This document shows, piece by piece, positions 17,799 to 27,354 of a stretch of 64,000 bases of DNA. The stretch is from UBA4416 sp964541155 (GTDB lineage: Bacteria > Bacteroidota > Bacteroidia > B-17B0 > Aurantibacillaceae): the NCBI GenBank assembly GCA_964541155.1, contig CAZIPC010000002.1, forward strand, positions 1-64,000. Direction: 5' to 3'. How positions within the stretch are numbered: the first letter of the stretch is position 1; the number at the start of each line of letters is the position of its first letter. A program made the translations under genes and the position numbers. The notes under the pieces were generated by a model, which searched no databases, was not told where the DNA came from, and was given only the letters and a program-made list of their open reading frames with translations.

Positions 17799-18923
17799 CT
17801 AAACAGGAATATTTAACAATTCATTTGTTTTCATAAATAAATCCATAAATAAAATCTTAGGATTAGCGTTACGCTCAATATGATAAAACGAAGAGTTAAA
17901 CTCTTCTAACAAACGTTCGTAATTTCTTTGATGAACAAACCTAGAAAACTTTGAAATAAATTCTCTTTCTTCCCCCGAATGCTTTACTAAATCAACACTT
18001 CCAAAGTTATACATCAAACAATCTCTGAATATTTCTAAACCGTATTGAAAAAATTGTTTTTGTTTTTCTCTACCAGCTCTTGCATTTTCATCAATCCACG
18101 AAACCGCTTTAATAGGATCGAATTTTAATGAGATTTGCATAAATGTTCTAAAGTTTTGTAAATAAATAGTGTTCCCATCTAAATGTTGTAACAATAATTG
18201 TGCTTCTCTATAACTTCCATCACTTAATAGCGCTGCTTGCTTTGCAGCTGATAATTGGCAACTAAACTCATCTACCAAACCGGCTGTAATTTCATCTGCA
18301 TCTATCTTGTAAAACATAATTTGCTGAACACGCGATAAAATTGTAGTTAATAATTGATCAGGGTGGTTGCAAACCAATAAAAATAATGTTTGCTCTGGTG
18401 GTTCTTCTAATATTTTTAATAATTTATTTGCAGAAGAGGCATTCATTTTTTCTGGCTGCCAAATCACCATAATCTTATATCCGCCTTCGTAACTGGTATA
18501 TGATAATTTTTTTAGAATATCATTTGCCTCATCAGCAGGAATAGTTGGCTGTTTGTTTTCAGCGCTCAAATTATCAAACCAATCGTGAATTGTAAGATAA
18601 GGTGTCTCTATAAAAGCCTCTCTAAAATCGGCCAATAAATCATTACTAGTTTTAATTATTTTACTAACTGGAATAGGAAAAACAAAATGCAAATCGGGAT
18701 GTATAAGCTTAGAAACTTTTAAACACGAAGGGCAATTTCCACAAGCATCTTCCTTTTGTTTGTGCTCGCAAAATAAATATTGCACAAAAGCTAATGCTGT
18801 AGGCAAATTACCGCTACCATCTGGTCCTGTAAACATTAATGCATGAGGTACACGACCATCATGCAGCATATGCATTAATTTTTCTTTTATTGGCTTTTGC
18901 CCTATAATATTTTTAAAAAGCAC
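17799..18923 (-). CDS. holB: DNA polymerase III delta' subunit
   Basis: A 374-residue AAA+ clamp-loader subunit starting with GTG at 18923 (GTG CTT TTT AAA). The P-loop is degenerate, GPDGSGN with Asn39 in place of the ATP-binding lysine, as expected for non-hydrolysing delta'. The zinc module is intact: Cys52, Cys61, Cys64 and Cys67 (CGNCPSC). Sensor and box motifs include KIMVIWQPEKMNASSANKLL and ILEEPPEQTLFLL. It works with DnaX and HolA to load the beta clamp. It is divergent from nadD, with 123 bp between the starts. Confidence 0.9.
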   Translation of the reverse strand: MLFKNIIGQKPIKEKLMHMLHDGRVPHALMFTGPDGSGNLPTALAFVQYLFCEHKQKEDACGNCPSCLKVSKLIHPDLHFVFPIPVSKIIKTSNDLLADFREAFIETPYLTIHDWFDNLSAENKQPTIPADEANDILKKLSYTSYEGGYKIMVIWQPEKMNASSANKLLKILEEPPEQTLFLLVCNHPDQLLTTILSRVQQIMFYKIDADEITAGLVDEFSCQLSAAKQAALLSDGSYREAQLLLQHLDGNTIYLQNFRTFMQISLKFDPIKAVSWIDENARAGREKQKQFFQYGLEIFRDCLMYNFGSVDLVKHSGEEREFISKFSRFVHQRNYERLLEEFNSSFYHIERNANPKILFMDLFMKTNELLNIPV

Positions 18924-19046
18924 AGGCTAATTTACGGATTAAATACTAAATACAAACTAGTTCTATTTGAAACATAAGCATCTATTTTATTGAAATTAAG
19001 CATATCATATGGTTTATTAAATGAAAATGATGTTTATTTTTACAAC

Positions 19047-19622
19047 ATGCATATTGGTTTATTTTTTGGTTCATTTAATCCTATTCATGTTGGACATATG
19101 GTACTAGCAAACTATATGACCGCTTTTACCGACATCGAACAAGTGTGGTTTGTCGTGTCTCCTCACAACCCTTTAAAAGAAAAAGCAACGCTATTACATC
19201 AAAATCAACGCTTACACATGGTAAATTTAGCTATTGGAGATAACGATGCATTTAAAAGTAGTTCTATTGAATTTGGATTATCACAACCATCTTACACCAT
19301 TAATACATTAGCTCATCTCAAAGAAAAATATCCTCAGCACCAATTTTCTTTAATAATAGGTGAAGATAATTTAGAATCGTTTAAAAAATGGAAAAATTAC
19401 GAGGAAATTCTAAAAAACTACATTTTATATGTTTATCCAAGACCTAATACTAATCCCAGTGATTTAAAACATCATCCTCACGTAATCGTAACCGATGCCC
19501 CTATGATGGATATTTCTTCTACCATGATTAGAAATGCCATTAAAAATCGAAAAAATATATCTTTTTTTATGCCTTTAGAGGCTTGGAAATATTTAGATGA
19601 AATGAATTTTTATAAAAAATAA
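19047..19622 (+). CDS. nadD: Nicotinate-nucleotide adenylyltransferase
   Basis: A 191-residue enzyme when started at ATG 19047. The longer frame from TTG 18990 adds 19 residues before the conserved beginning MHIGLFFGSFNPIHVGH and is unlikely. The nucleotidyltransferase signatures GSFNPIHVGH (8-17) and ISSTMIRN near residue 155 are intact, as is SPHNPLKEK. It adenylates nicotinate mononucleotide in NAD biosynthesis; cytoplasmic. It is divergent from holB, with no partner downstream. Confidence 0.92.
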   Translation: MHIGLFFGSFNPIHVGHMVLANYMTAFTDIEQVWFVVSPHNPLKEKATLLHQNQRLHMVNLAIGDNDAFKSSSIEFGLSQPSYTINTLAHLKEKYPQHQFSLIIGEDNLESFKKWKNYEEILKNYILYVYPRPNTNPSDLKHHPHVIVTDAPMMDISSTMIRNAIKNRKNISFFMPLEAWKYLDEMNFYKK

Positions 19623-19760
19623 TCCCAATTTTTAATTTTTGTTACAAGTTTTTTGTCAAAAAAACGTGTTAGGATTACTATTTATGTTCAAATCCTATTA
19701 TGATATAATAAGATAGTTTTATATACTTGTATTTCATTATCTTTAGGTTAAAAAATTAAT

Positions 19761-20534
19761 ATGAAAACATTACTACTCGTTACCTCTTTTTTAGTTTTAT
19801 TAGGGGTAAAATCAATAGCCCAATCATCTGTTACTGTTAACGATTTCACTAACGGGCAAGCTGCTGTTCAAAACAACGGATATATTTTTTTAACTTCTAC
19901 TAGCGGAGAGCATCTCACAACCGAAATTAACGTTACCAATACTTCAAATACAACAAAAGTTTATAAACTTAAGCGTTATGATGATGTTCTAAACACTGGC
20001 GCTAGTGCTTATTTTTGTGTAGGTGGAGGAAACTGTTATCCTCCAAGTGTAACATTAGCCCCTCTATCCGTAACATTAACCGCAAATGGAACACCAAACG
20101 ACAACTTACACACTCAAAATTTAAAATATTTGTTAGATTTAGAAGAGGCTGTAACTCCTGGTATTTCACATATAAGATACGAGATTTTTGACCAAAACAA
20201 TCCTAGTGATGTATTTACATTTACAATTTACTACAACGATGTGTTATCAGTAAAAAATAATACTCAGGCCCTATCATTTGTTTCATCTGTTTATCCAAAT
20301 CCAGCGGTTAATAAGGCATTTGTTAATATTACATCACAAGAACTAATTGATAACGCTAGTATAACTATAACTAATAGTTTAGGAACTATTGTTTCTAGTA
20401 AATATATTGACTTAGGGATTGGAAAAAATACAATATCAATTGATTCAGAAAATTTGAGTTCTGGGATTTATTTTGCCACCATTTGTAGCAGCCGCCAAAA
20501 CAAAATTATTAAAAAATTTACCGTTAATAAATAA
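19761..20534 (+). CDS. Secreted T9SS cargo protein, function unknown
   Basis: A 257-residue protein with signal peptide (LLLVTSFLVLLGVKSIAQ). Residues about 22-165 form a beta-rich domain with NVTNTSNTTKVYKLKRYDDVLNTGASAYFCVGGGNCYPPS, resembling COG1470-like secreted domains that handle adhesion or anchoring. Residues about 180-257 are a type A sorting domain (VYPNPAVNKAFVNI, NSLGTIV, SSGIYFATI, KIIKKFTVNK). It starts 138 bp after nadD and is followed 23 bp later by an Omp28-like T9SS gene, so the two may be co-expressed. I do not recognise a specific function. Confidence 0.8.
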   Translation: MKTLLLVTSFLVLLGVKSIAQSSVTVNDFTNGQAAVQNNGYIFLTSTSGEHLTTEINVTNTSNTTKVYKLKRYDDVLNTGASAYFCVGGGNCYPPSVTLAPLSVTLTANGTPNDNLHTQNLKYLLDLEEAVTPGISHIRYEIFDQNNPSDVFTFTIYYNDVLSVKNNTQALSFVSSVYPNPAVNKAFVNITSQELIDNASITITNSLGTIVSSKYIDLGIGKNTISIDSENLSSGIYFATICSSRQNKIIKKFTVNK

Positions 20535-20557
20535 TAACCTCAACTAAAACATAAAAC

Positions 20558-22480
20558 ATGAAAAAAACAACTACACTATTAAGCTTCATGGCGTTAACCA
20601 CTATTGGGTTTGCGCAAAGCCCTCGTATGTCTTTATACGAAGAATTTACTGGAGAAAACTGTGGGCCTTGTGCTGCAACCAATCCAGGATTAGATGTTAA
20701 ATTAGCAGCAAACGCTAACAATACAATTCCATTAAAATGGCAAGTTGCTATTCCTAGCGCACCATCTTCTTTAACATCATTATACCAACAAAACAAAACT
20801 GAGATTGATGCAAGAGATTCTTACTATTCAATTTCATCTGCACCAAGCGGAAGACAAGATGGACAAAGCCAAGTTATCTTTGGTGCCACTTCTGATCATC
20901 CAGGATATACATCTGCAACAACATTAAATGCTTCTGCAGCTGTGACATCTCCTTTTACTATTGCAATGAATAGAACTTGGGATGCTACGTTTAGTACAAT
21001 TACTGTTACTGGTACATTAACAGCAACTGGTAATTACACAACTACTGGAACAAATTTAAAATTCAGATTAGTGATGACTGAGAAAGAAATACATTATGCT
21101 GTAGCTCCGGGATCTAATGGCGAAAAAGAGTTCCACTGGGTTGCTCGTAAATCATTTCCTGATTTAACTAACGGAACAGCAATGGCTTCTTCATGGACAG
21201 TTGGTCAAACCCAAACATTTACAATTGTTTGTCCAGTTCCTGCTTATATTTGGGATAAAAGCCAAGTAGAGATGGTTGGCTTTATTCAAGATGATGCAAA
21301 TAAAAAAGTATTACAAGCTGGGTTAGGTGCTGCAACTCAATTACAAGATGATGCTGCGGCAAAAGCTATCACAAATCTTCCTGTATTAACTTGCGCTAAC
21401 ACTTTAACTCCACGAGTTGTAGTTACTAATAACGGTGCAAATGCTATCACTAGCATGACTTTAAATCCATTTGTAAATGGTGTAGCTAATGGTGCTGCTG
21501 TAAACTGGACAGGTAATTTAGCCTCAGGTGCAACTGCAACTATTGCCTTAAATCCTATTACTGGATTAACTGCTGGAACTAGCACTTTTTCATTAAACAT
21601 TGCTTCGAATGTAAACGGTAATACCGATTACAATTTAGGTAATAATAGTACTACACAAAAATTCTCTGTAGTTGGTGCTTATGGCCCTACTCCTATTACA
21701 GAGCCATTTACGTCTACAACTTTCCCAGCTGCAAACTGGTTAGTAAACAATCCTGATGGAGGATCTTTAACTTGGGCTAGAACAACATCTGCGGGTAGCC
21801 AAGGAACAACACAATCTGCAAGATATGCTGCTTATGCAATTCCAGCGGGCGATGTAGATGATTTAATTTTACCTCCAGTTAGTTTTGTTGGTGTATCAGC
21901 ACCAGTATTAGCATTTGACGTTGCTTATGCTCAATACTCAAATGAAAATGATCAATTAGATGTGATGGTTTCTACTGATTGTGGCGCAAACTGGACATCT
22001 GTATTTAGTAAAGCAGGTACAAATTTAATGACTGCAAACCCTACAACTTCTAGTTTCGTTCCTACTACAGCTCAATGGAGAGGTGAATTAGTTAACTTAA
22101 GCGCTTATGCTAACAACGCTAACGTTTTAGTTAAATTTACTGCGTCTAGTGATTATGGTAACAATATATATGTTGATCAAATTAATTTATTACAAGCAAA
22201 CGGAATTAAAGATGCAACTGCAAATTTCACAGTAGTTGAGTTATTCCCTAACCCAACTGCTAACGAAACTTCATTAAATATTAGCTTAGTAAATTCTGCT
22301 GAAGTTTCTATTAATGTATTAAATGCTGTTGGTGAAGTTGTTTACCAAACATCTTCTGCTTTAAACGGTGGAACTAATAAAGTAAATATTGATACTAAAA
22401 ACTTTGCTTCAGGAATTTACAACGTTGTAATTTCTTCTGAAACAGGTTCAGTAACTAAAAAATTATCTGTTATTAAATAA
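20558..22480 (+). CDS. Omp28-related T9SS protein with N-terminal CGPC thioredoxin-like domain
   Basis: A 640-residue exported protein with signal peptide MKKTTTLLSFMALTTIGFAQ. The N-terminal Omp28 domain has a thioredoxin-like active site at Cys35/Cys38 (EEFTGENCGPCAATNP). It is followed by a CARDB-like domain (about 265-375), a choice-of-anchor-J-like jelly roll (about 385-545, PITEPFTSTTFPAANW... ...IYVDQINLL), and a type A T9SS sorting domain (ELFPNPTANETSLNI, NAVGEVVYQ, SGIYNVVI, KKLSVIK). Omp28 was first described as a P. gingivalis outer-membrane lipoprotein. A role in extracellular disulfide or redox chemistry is possible but only inferred. A near-perfect terminator follows. Confidence 0.85.
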   Translation: MKKTTTLLSFMALTTIGFAQSPRMSLYEEFTGENCGPCAATNPGLDVKLAANANNTIPLKWQVAIPSAPSSLTSLYQQNKTEIDARDSYYSISSAPSGRQDGQSQVIFGATSDHPGYTSATTLNASAAVTSPFTIAMNRTWDATFSTITVTGTLTATGNYTTTGTNLKFRLVMTEKEIHYAVAPGSNGEKEFHWVARKSFPDLTNGTAMASSWTVGQTQTFTIVCPVPAYIWDKSQVEMVGFIQDDANKKVLQAGLGAATQLQDDAAAKAITNLPVLTCANTLTPRVVVTNNGANAITSMTLNPFVNGVANGAAVNWTGNLASGATATIALNPITGLTAGTSTFSLNIASNVNGNTDYNLGNNSTTQKFSVVGAYGPTPITEPFTSTTFPAANWLVNNPDGGSLTWARTTSAGSQGTTQSARYAAYAIPAGDVDDLILPPVSFVGVSAPVLAFDVAYAQYSNENDQLDVMVSTDCGANWTSVFSKAGTNLMTANPTTSSFVPTTAQWRGELVNLSAYANNANVLVKFTASSDYGNNIYVDQINLLQANGIKDATANFTVVELFPNPTANETSLNISLVNSAEVSINVLNAVGEVVYQTSSALNGGTNKVNIDTKNFASGIYNVVISSETGSVTKKLSVIK

Positions 22481-22494
22481 TTTTTTTACAAAAC

Positions 22495-22534
22495 AAAAAA
22501 AGAGGCTAGTGAAATTTCACTAGCCTCTTTTTTT
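22495..22534. terminator. Strong hairpin terminator after the first Omp28-like gene
   Basis: A 20-bp perfect inverted repeat (left arm 22495-22514 ending GGCTAGTGAAA, right arm 22515-22534) lies between an A7 and a T8 tract. It separates the two Omp28-like genes into distinct transcription units; a TATTTTTG -7-like box for the next gene lies at 22602-22609. Confidence 0.9.
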
Positions 22535-22652
22535 TAAATATTTTTTAACTAAAAACTAAACGTTAATATGAATAGTTACCTGTACATTTAATTAAAAACC
22601 CTATTTTTGTAATAGATGGCGTAATATCATAACGCTAGTCACTATTACTATT

Positions 22653-24749
22653 ATGTTAAAAACACTATTCATTATTTTACTTGTTTGTTTTACATTAAAT
22701 AAAACAATATCTCAAATTTTATACAGTGAGCGCTTTAATGCATTAAGCCTTACTACAGGATCATATACGTCTAATAGTACGCTATACACGTATTTGTATT
22801 CAGATGTTCCAAACACCATGTACGCTATTAATAATGGAAATTTAATAGCGGACACATTAACTGGGAACTACCCATTTAGAGCAAATGGACAAAAACAAAA
22901 AGCTTGGTTAAGTTATGTTCCCGTAAATGGAACGGACACCTTTGCTGTTTCAACCTCTTGGTTAAATCCAACTAGTAACAATGCAAGCGCTTGGTTAATT
23001 ACTCCAACCATTAATAATATAGCTATCAATACCGTGTTAACATGGGAGGCAATAGCGCCAGACATTAATAATCAAGACGGTTATGAGGTTTATATAAGTA
23101 CCGTAAATACAAATACACCAACTATTAGTCAATTTACGAATTTAGTATACAGTATTACTTCAGAAAATAGCAGCTGGCAAACCCACGGGATATCATTAAG
23201 CGCATTTGCTGGACAAAATATTAGAATTGCATTTAAAAATAATTCCAACAATAAATACCAATTATGGATAGATGATATTGTTGTTTCAAATATTACAAAT
23301 GCATTTGATGCAAGTACAATTAAACAAAGTGTATATAAATATTCTACTATAAATACAAATAACACCTTAAGTGCAACTTTTAAAAACACAGGTTACACTC
23401 CAATCTCTAATCTCACCATAAATTATAAAATAAATAATAATGTCAGTATTTCAGAAACTAAAATATTATCTCCTGCCTTAAATTATTTAGATAGTAAAGA
23501 CTTGTCATTTACTATACCATATAATTCATCAATTCCTCAGTATAGTACATTTAAAATTTGGCCAACTTTAATTAATGGGCAATCAGATCAATCAGCTATT
23601 AACGACACTGTTTATGGCTCTATTACTTTGTCTAGCTCTATTCCTTCTAAAAAAATATTTTTAGAAGAATTTACAAGTGTAAATTGTGGATGGTGCCCAG
23701 ATGCAAACACAACACTAGCATCTATTTTAAATGCTGATTCCAATGTTGTTGTTGGCTCTATTCACGATAACGATAATATGCAAAGTGTTGAAGGAAATAA
23801 TTTAATTTTAGACTACGTAAACACACTTCCTAGTGCAAGTATAGATCAATATACGTTTCCTAATCATGATGTTGTTGCCGTTGACAAAACCGCATGGGCA
23901 TCGTTAATAAATAATAGAAAAGCAATGATTGTACCTGCCACCGTAACTGTCACTAATGTATCTTATAATAATTCTACTAAACAAATTAATGCTACTGTAT
24001 CATCTACATTTGTTGGTGATGTAAAAGGTGACTATCGTTTAAATTTATATGTTAAAGAAAACAATGTGTTTGGACCAACTAACGATTTTTCAGATAATCA
24101 ATGGAATCAACACAGTTCATTATTTAATATCCCATCATCATCCTATTATCAATTAGGTTCTTATTTAAATACTTCAGAAAATCTATTAAATACTTCTGAA
24201 TACAAGCATCAATATGTAATTAACAAAATAATAGATGGTGCATATGGAGCTACTGGAATTATCCCTTTTAATGGGCAAACAAATGGGCAAACTTATAGTA
24301 AAACATATACTTATACATTGCCCAATACAACATCTGGAGAGTTTAGATATAACGCCGATAATATTTATTTAATAGGAATACTTAGTGAATATAATGCTAA
24401 TACTAAGGAAAGAGCAATTTTAAATGTAGCAGAAACAAAACTAACCAGCAACCCAGAAATAACTGTGGGAATTAATGAAATAACATCAATAAATGATTTT
24501 AATTTGCAAATTTTTCCTAACCCTACATCTGAAATATGTCATCTAAATTACACTTTAAAAAACAATGAATTTGTAACTATCAATATTTATAATACGTTAG
24601 GAGAATTAGTGTATATAGAAACTAAACACATAAATGCAGGCAGTGTCAATCATATTATAGATGTAAATAAACTAACAGCTGGAAATTATACTATTCAGGT
24701 TTTATTTAAAGCCAATACAATGACTAAAAAATTAACTATTATTAAATAA
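22653..24749 (+). CDS. Omp28-like T9SS protein with reversed domain order (anchor-J first, CGWC domain later)
   Basis: A 698-residue exported protein with signal peptide (MLKTLFIILLVCFTLNKTISQ). A choice-of-anchor-J-like domain occupies about 22-215 (ILYSERFNALSL..., LWIDDIVVSN), a CARDB-like domain about 225-325, then an Omp28-like thioredoxin domain from about 333 (EEFTSVNCGWCPDANTTL, Cys345/Cys348) to about 600, and a type A sorting domain (IFPNPTSEICHLNY, NTLGELVY, AGNYTIQVLF, KKLTIIK). It is a distant paralogue of the preceding gene with its domains permuted. It ends 5 bp before hldD. Function unknown; extracellular redox activity is inference from the CxxC. Confidence 0.85.
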   Translation: MLKTLFIILLVCFTLNKTISQILYSERFNALSLTTGSYTSNSTLYTYLYSDVPNTMYAINNGNLIADTLTGNYPFRANGQKQKAWLSYVPVNGTDTFAVSTSWLNPTSNNASAWLITPTINNIAINTVLTWEAIAPDINNQDGYEVYISTVNTNTPTISQFTNLVYSITSENSSWQTHGISLSAFAGQNIRIAFKNNSNNKYQLWIDDIVVSNITNAFDASTIKQSVYKYSTINTNNTLSATFKNTGYTPISNLTINYKINNNVSISETKILSPALNYLDSKDLSFTIPYNSSIPQYSTFKIWPTLINGQSDQSAINDTVYGSITLSSSIPSKKIFLEEFTSVNCGWCPDANTTLASILNADSNVVVGSIHDNDNMQSVEGNNLILDYVNTLPSASIDQYTFPNHDVVAVDKTAWASLINNRKAMIVPATVTVTNVSYNNSTKQINATVSSTFVGDVKGDYRLNLYVKENNVFGPTNDFSDNQWNQHSSLFNIPSSSYYQLGSYLNTSENLLNTSEYKHQYVINKIIDGAYGATGIIPFNGQTNGQTYSKTYTYTLPNTTSGEFRYNADNIYLIGILSEYNANTKERAILNVAETKLTSNPEITVGINEITSINDFNLQIFPNPTSEICHLNYTLKNNEFVTINIYNTLGELVYIETKHINAGSVNHIIDVNKLTAGNYTIQVLFKANTMTKKLTIIK

Positions 24750-24754
24750 CAAAA

Positions 24755-25720
24755 ATGATTGTAATTACAGGTGCCGCAGGCTTTATAGGAAGTTGTTTAA
24801 TAACTAAACTTAACAACGAAGGCTACGAAGATTTAATTTTAGTAGATGATTTTTCTCAATTACAAAAAAGAGAAAATTACGCAAATAAAAAATTTAAAGA
24901 AAAAATTGAACGTTCTGAGTTTTTAAATTGGTTTAAAGATAATGCACAAAACATATCTTTTGTTTATCATATTGGTGCAAGAACAGATACAACTGAGTTT
25001 AATGTTGAATTATTTAATGAGTTAAATTTAAATTATACCAAAGCAATATGGGAAATTTGTGCAAAAGACTCTATTGGCTTAGTTTATGCATCTTCGGCAG
25101 CAACTTATGGTTTAGGTGAATTTGGGTATGATGATGATGAATCAAAAATTAATTCGTTAAAGCCATTAAATCCTTACGGAGATAGTAAAAATGATTTTGA
25201 TAAATGGGCTTTAGCTCAAAAAACCTCACCTCCAAAATGGGTAGGCTTTAAATTTTTTAATGTATACGGGCCTAATGAGTTTCATAAAGGGCGAATGGCT
25301 TCGGTTATCTTTCATTCTTTTAATCAAATAAACGAAAAGGGTCAAGTAAAATTATTTCGTTCACATAACCCTAATTACACAGATGGTGGGCAGTTAAGAG
25401 ATTTTGTATACGTGAAAGATTTAATTGATGTTTTATTTTTTGCATTTAATACTCCTATTAAAAATGGCATTTATAATTTAGGAAGTGGTAAAGCGCGTAC
25501 TTTTTTAGACTTAGCAAAAGCAACATTTAACGCCTTGGGTAAAGACCCAAATATTGAATTTATTGATACTCCTATTGATATTAGAGATAAATACCAATAT
25601 TTTACAGAAGCTAATATGGCAAAACTAATATCTCAAGGTTATAATAACCCATTTACAAGTTTAGAAGATGGCGTAAAGGACTATGTGTGTAATTATTTGA
25701 TTGGAAAAAAATACCTTTAA
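24755..25720 (+). CDS. hldD: ADP-L-glycero-D-manno-heptose 6-epimerase
   Basis: A 321-residue extended short-chain dehydrogenase. The NAD(P) motif GAAGFIGS is at 6-13 and the catalytic Tyr141/Lys145 pair sits in NPYGDSK. HIGARTDTTE, FFNVYGPNEFHKGRMASV and LFRSHNPNYTDGGQLRDFVYVKD are hallmark stretches of HldD rather than other sugar epimerases. It makes ADP-L,D-heptose for the LPS inner core, which fits the GT9 heptosyltransferase-like gene 1.6 kb downstream. It begins 5 bp after the Omp28-like gene, and its stop overlaps the convergent UbiA-like gene by 4 bp. Confidence 0.9.
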   Translation: MIVITGAAGFIGSCLITKLNNEGYEDLILVDDFSQLQKRENYANKKFKEKIERSEFLNWFKDNAQNISFVYHIGARTDTTEFNVELFNELNLNYTKAIWEICAKDSIGLVYASSAATYGLGEFGYDDDESKINSLKPLNPYGDSKNDFDKWALAQKTSPPKWVGFKFFNVYGPNEFHKGRMASVIFHSFNQINEKGQVKLFRSHNPNYTDGGQLRDFVYVKDLIDVLFFAFNTPIKNGIYNLGSGKARTFLDLAKATFNALGKDPNIEFIDTPIDIRDKYQYFTEANMAKLISQGYNNPFTSLEDGVKDYVCNYLIGKKYL

Positions 25721-26526
25721 AAAATAATAAACAAAATAGCTTGCAAGATTAATAGCCCATCAACTAAAAGATAATAATAAAAATTAGATTTTTTATCTGC
25801 TGTAGCTACCACGATTAATAATAACGAAGCTGCATATATTAATATGGCTATATGTGCAGCATAATTTATATTTAATCTATAAAATGCTATGAAGCCAAAT
25901 AAAATAAATAAATAGCAAATAAATTTAGTGGCTCTTGTTCCAAATTTATTAGCGTATGTATTTACCCCCAATAAATAATCATTAGCGGAATCTTTTATAT
26001 CAAATAATAAACATAAAACCGAAATAAAACAAAACTGCGAAATAATAAATAATAATGCGTTTTTGTTAAGGATTTGATTTTCAATAAGTGGAACTAACGC
26101 GCAGCTAATAACCCATATTGCAGAAACTAAAAAAGGTTTAATATACCCATGCTTTCTTAAGTTAAACGGTGGTAAATAATACAATGTTGACACTAATTCT
26201 GCTCCAACCATTATTCCAATAGATGTCCAACTTAAATTATTGCATAAAAACAATACTATAAATAAAGCTAAGCCTACACTATACAATAGTGCTTTTTTAT
26301 GCTTTAACAACCACTGAGATCTGCCATCATGTAAATTATTTTCAGTAATCATATACCCCCTCTGAACATTATATTGAATAAATGTTGACAATAAAACAAA
26401 AAACAAATATGATACGTTAGAAAAATTAAATTCAATATGAAACAAATGATACGTTAATATTACTTGAGCAAAAGAACAGAGAGAAATAAATACATTAGCA
26501 TAAACTAATGTTTTAATAAATGGCAT
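25717..26526 (-). CDS. UbiA-like polytopic membrane protein
   Basis: A 269-residue protein with about eight membrane helices. I start it at ATG 26526 (MPFIKTLVYAN), 13 bp after the tatD stop; the longer frame would overlap tatD by 56 bp. It resembles UbiA prenyltransferases: the second aspartate motif is recognisable (FDIKDSANDYLLGVNTYANKFG), while the first (usually NxxxDxxxD) is altered to QYNVQRGYMITENNLHDGRSQW. Such proteins attach isoprenoid chains to aromatic acceptors, but with the altered first motif the substrate and even activity are uncertain. Probably co-transcribed with tatD. Confidence 0.65.
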   Translation of the reverse strand: MPFIKTLVYANVFISLCSFAQVILTYHLFHIEFNFSNVSYLFFVLLSTFIQYNVQRGYMITENNLHDGRSQWLLKHKKALLYSVGLALFIVLFLCNNLSWTSIGIMVGAELVSTLYYLPPFNLRKHGYIKPFLVSAIWVISCALVPLIENQILNKNALLFIISQFCFISVLCLLFDIKDSANDYLLGVNTYANKFGTRATKFICYLFILFGFIAFYRLNINYAAHIAILIYAASLLLIVVATADKKSNFYYYLLVDGLLILQAILFIIF

Positions 26527-26539
26527 GTGTATAATTTGA

Positions 26540-27304
26540 TTAATTTTCAAAAATATTAAGTGCATTTTTTGAAGTAATAGTAGCCACTTCTTCAATAGTT
26601 ATATTTTTTATTTGAGCTATTTTTTGTGCGATAAGAGGCAAATACCCGCTTTCATTACGCTTCCCTCGATGAGGAACAGGAGCCAAGTAAGGAGCGTCTG
26701 TTTCTAAAACAATATCATTAAGATTTAAATGTTCAATAACTTTATCTAATCCGGAATTTTTAAAAGTTGATACGCCGCCAATACCTAATTTAAAATTACC
26801 AAGTGATAGTATTTGTTGTGCCTGAATTATGTCTCCACTAAAACAATGAAAAATACCTTTAGGTAATTTATCTAAAGATTTTAAGATAGAAACTATTTCA
26901 TCAAATGCATTTCTGCAATGGATTACTACAGTATAATTATATTCTATTGCCCAATACAATTGTTCTTTAAAGGCTAATTCTTGTTCTTTCAAAAATGTTT
27001 TATCCCAATATAAATCTATCCCTATTTCACCAATTGCTGCAAATCTCCTTAAATCAAGCCATTTTTTCACAATATCTAATTCCTCCCTATAATTTTGTTT
27101 TACCGAACAGGGATGTAATCCCATCATTGGCAAACATTGTTCAGGAAAATGAACTTCAAGAGCTAACATGCCTTCAATACTGGCACTATCTATGTTTGGC
27201 ATATAAAACTTAGATACTCCTTTAGATATCGCATCTTGAATAGATTGTACTCTGTCTATATCAAATTCTTCAGCATAAAGGTGAGTATGTGTATCTATAA
27301 ACAT
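26540..27304 (-). CDS. tatD: TatD-family metal-dependent hydrolase
   Basis: A 254-residue TIM-barrel amidohydrolase. Metal-binding signatures are complete: FIDTHTHLY (His6, His8), GEIGIDLYWD, VIHCRNA, HCFSGD and LETDAPYLAPVPHRGKRNES. TatD proteins are 3'-5' exonucleases/DNases or related phosphodiesterases in DNA repair and RNA quality control. Cytoplasmic. First gene of a two-gene unit with the UbiA-like protein; divergent from the GT9 gene with 50 bp between them. Confidence 0.9.
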   Translation of the reverse strand: MFIDTHTHLYAEEFDIDRVQSIQDAISKGVSKFYMPNIDSASIEGMLALEVHFPEQCLPMMGLHPCSVKQNYREELDIVKKWLDLRRFAAIGEIGIDLYWDKTFLKEQELAFKEQLYWAIEYNYTVVIHCRNAFDEIVSILKSLDKLPKGIFHCFSGDIIQAQQILSLGNFKLGIGGVSTFKNSGLDKVIEHLNLNDIVLETDAPYLAPVPHRGKRNESGYLPLIAQKIAQIKNITIEEVATITSKNALNIFEN

Positions 27305-27354
27305 CGAAAAAATTAGTTATTTTTGTGTAAAGATAATCATCTTTAATTATACGT

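Noticed and set aside
17799..18923. holB considered defective because its P-loop lacks lysine
   Set aside because: Loss of the P-loop lysine is normal in delta' subunits; the zinc cysteines and the rest of the fold are intact.
18990..19046. N-terminal extension of nadD from TTG 18990
   Set aside because: The extension is not part of the NadD fold, and the conserved protein begins at ATG 19047.
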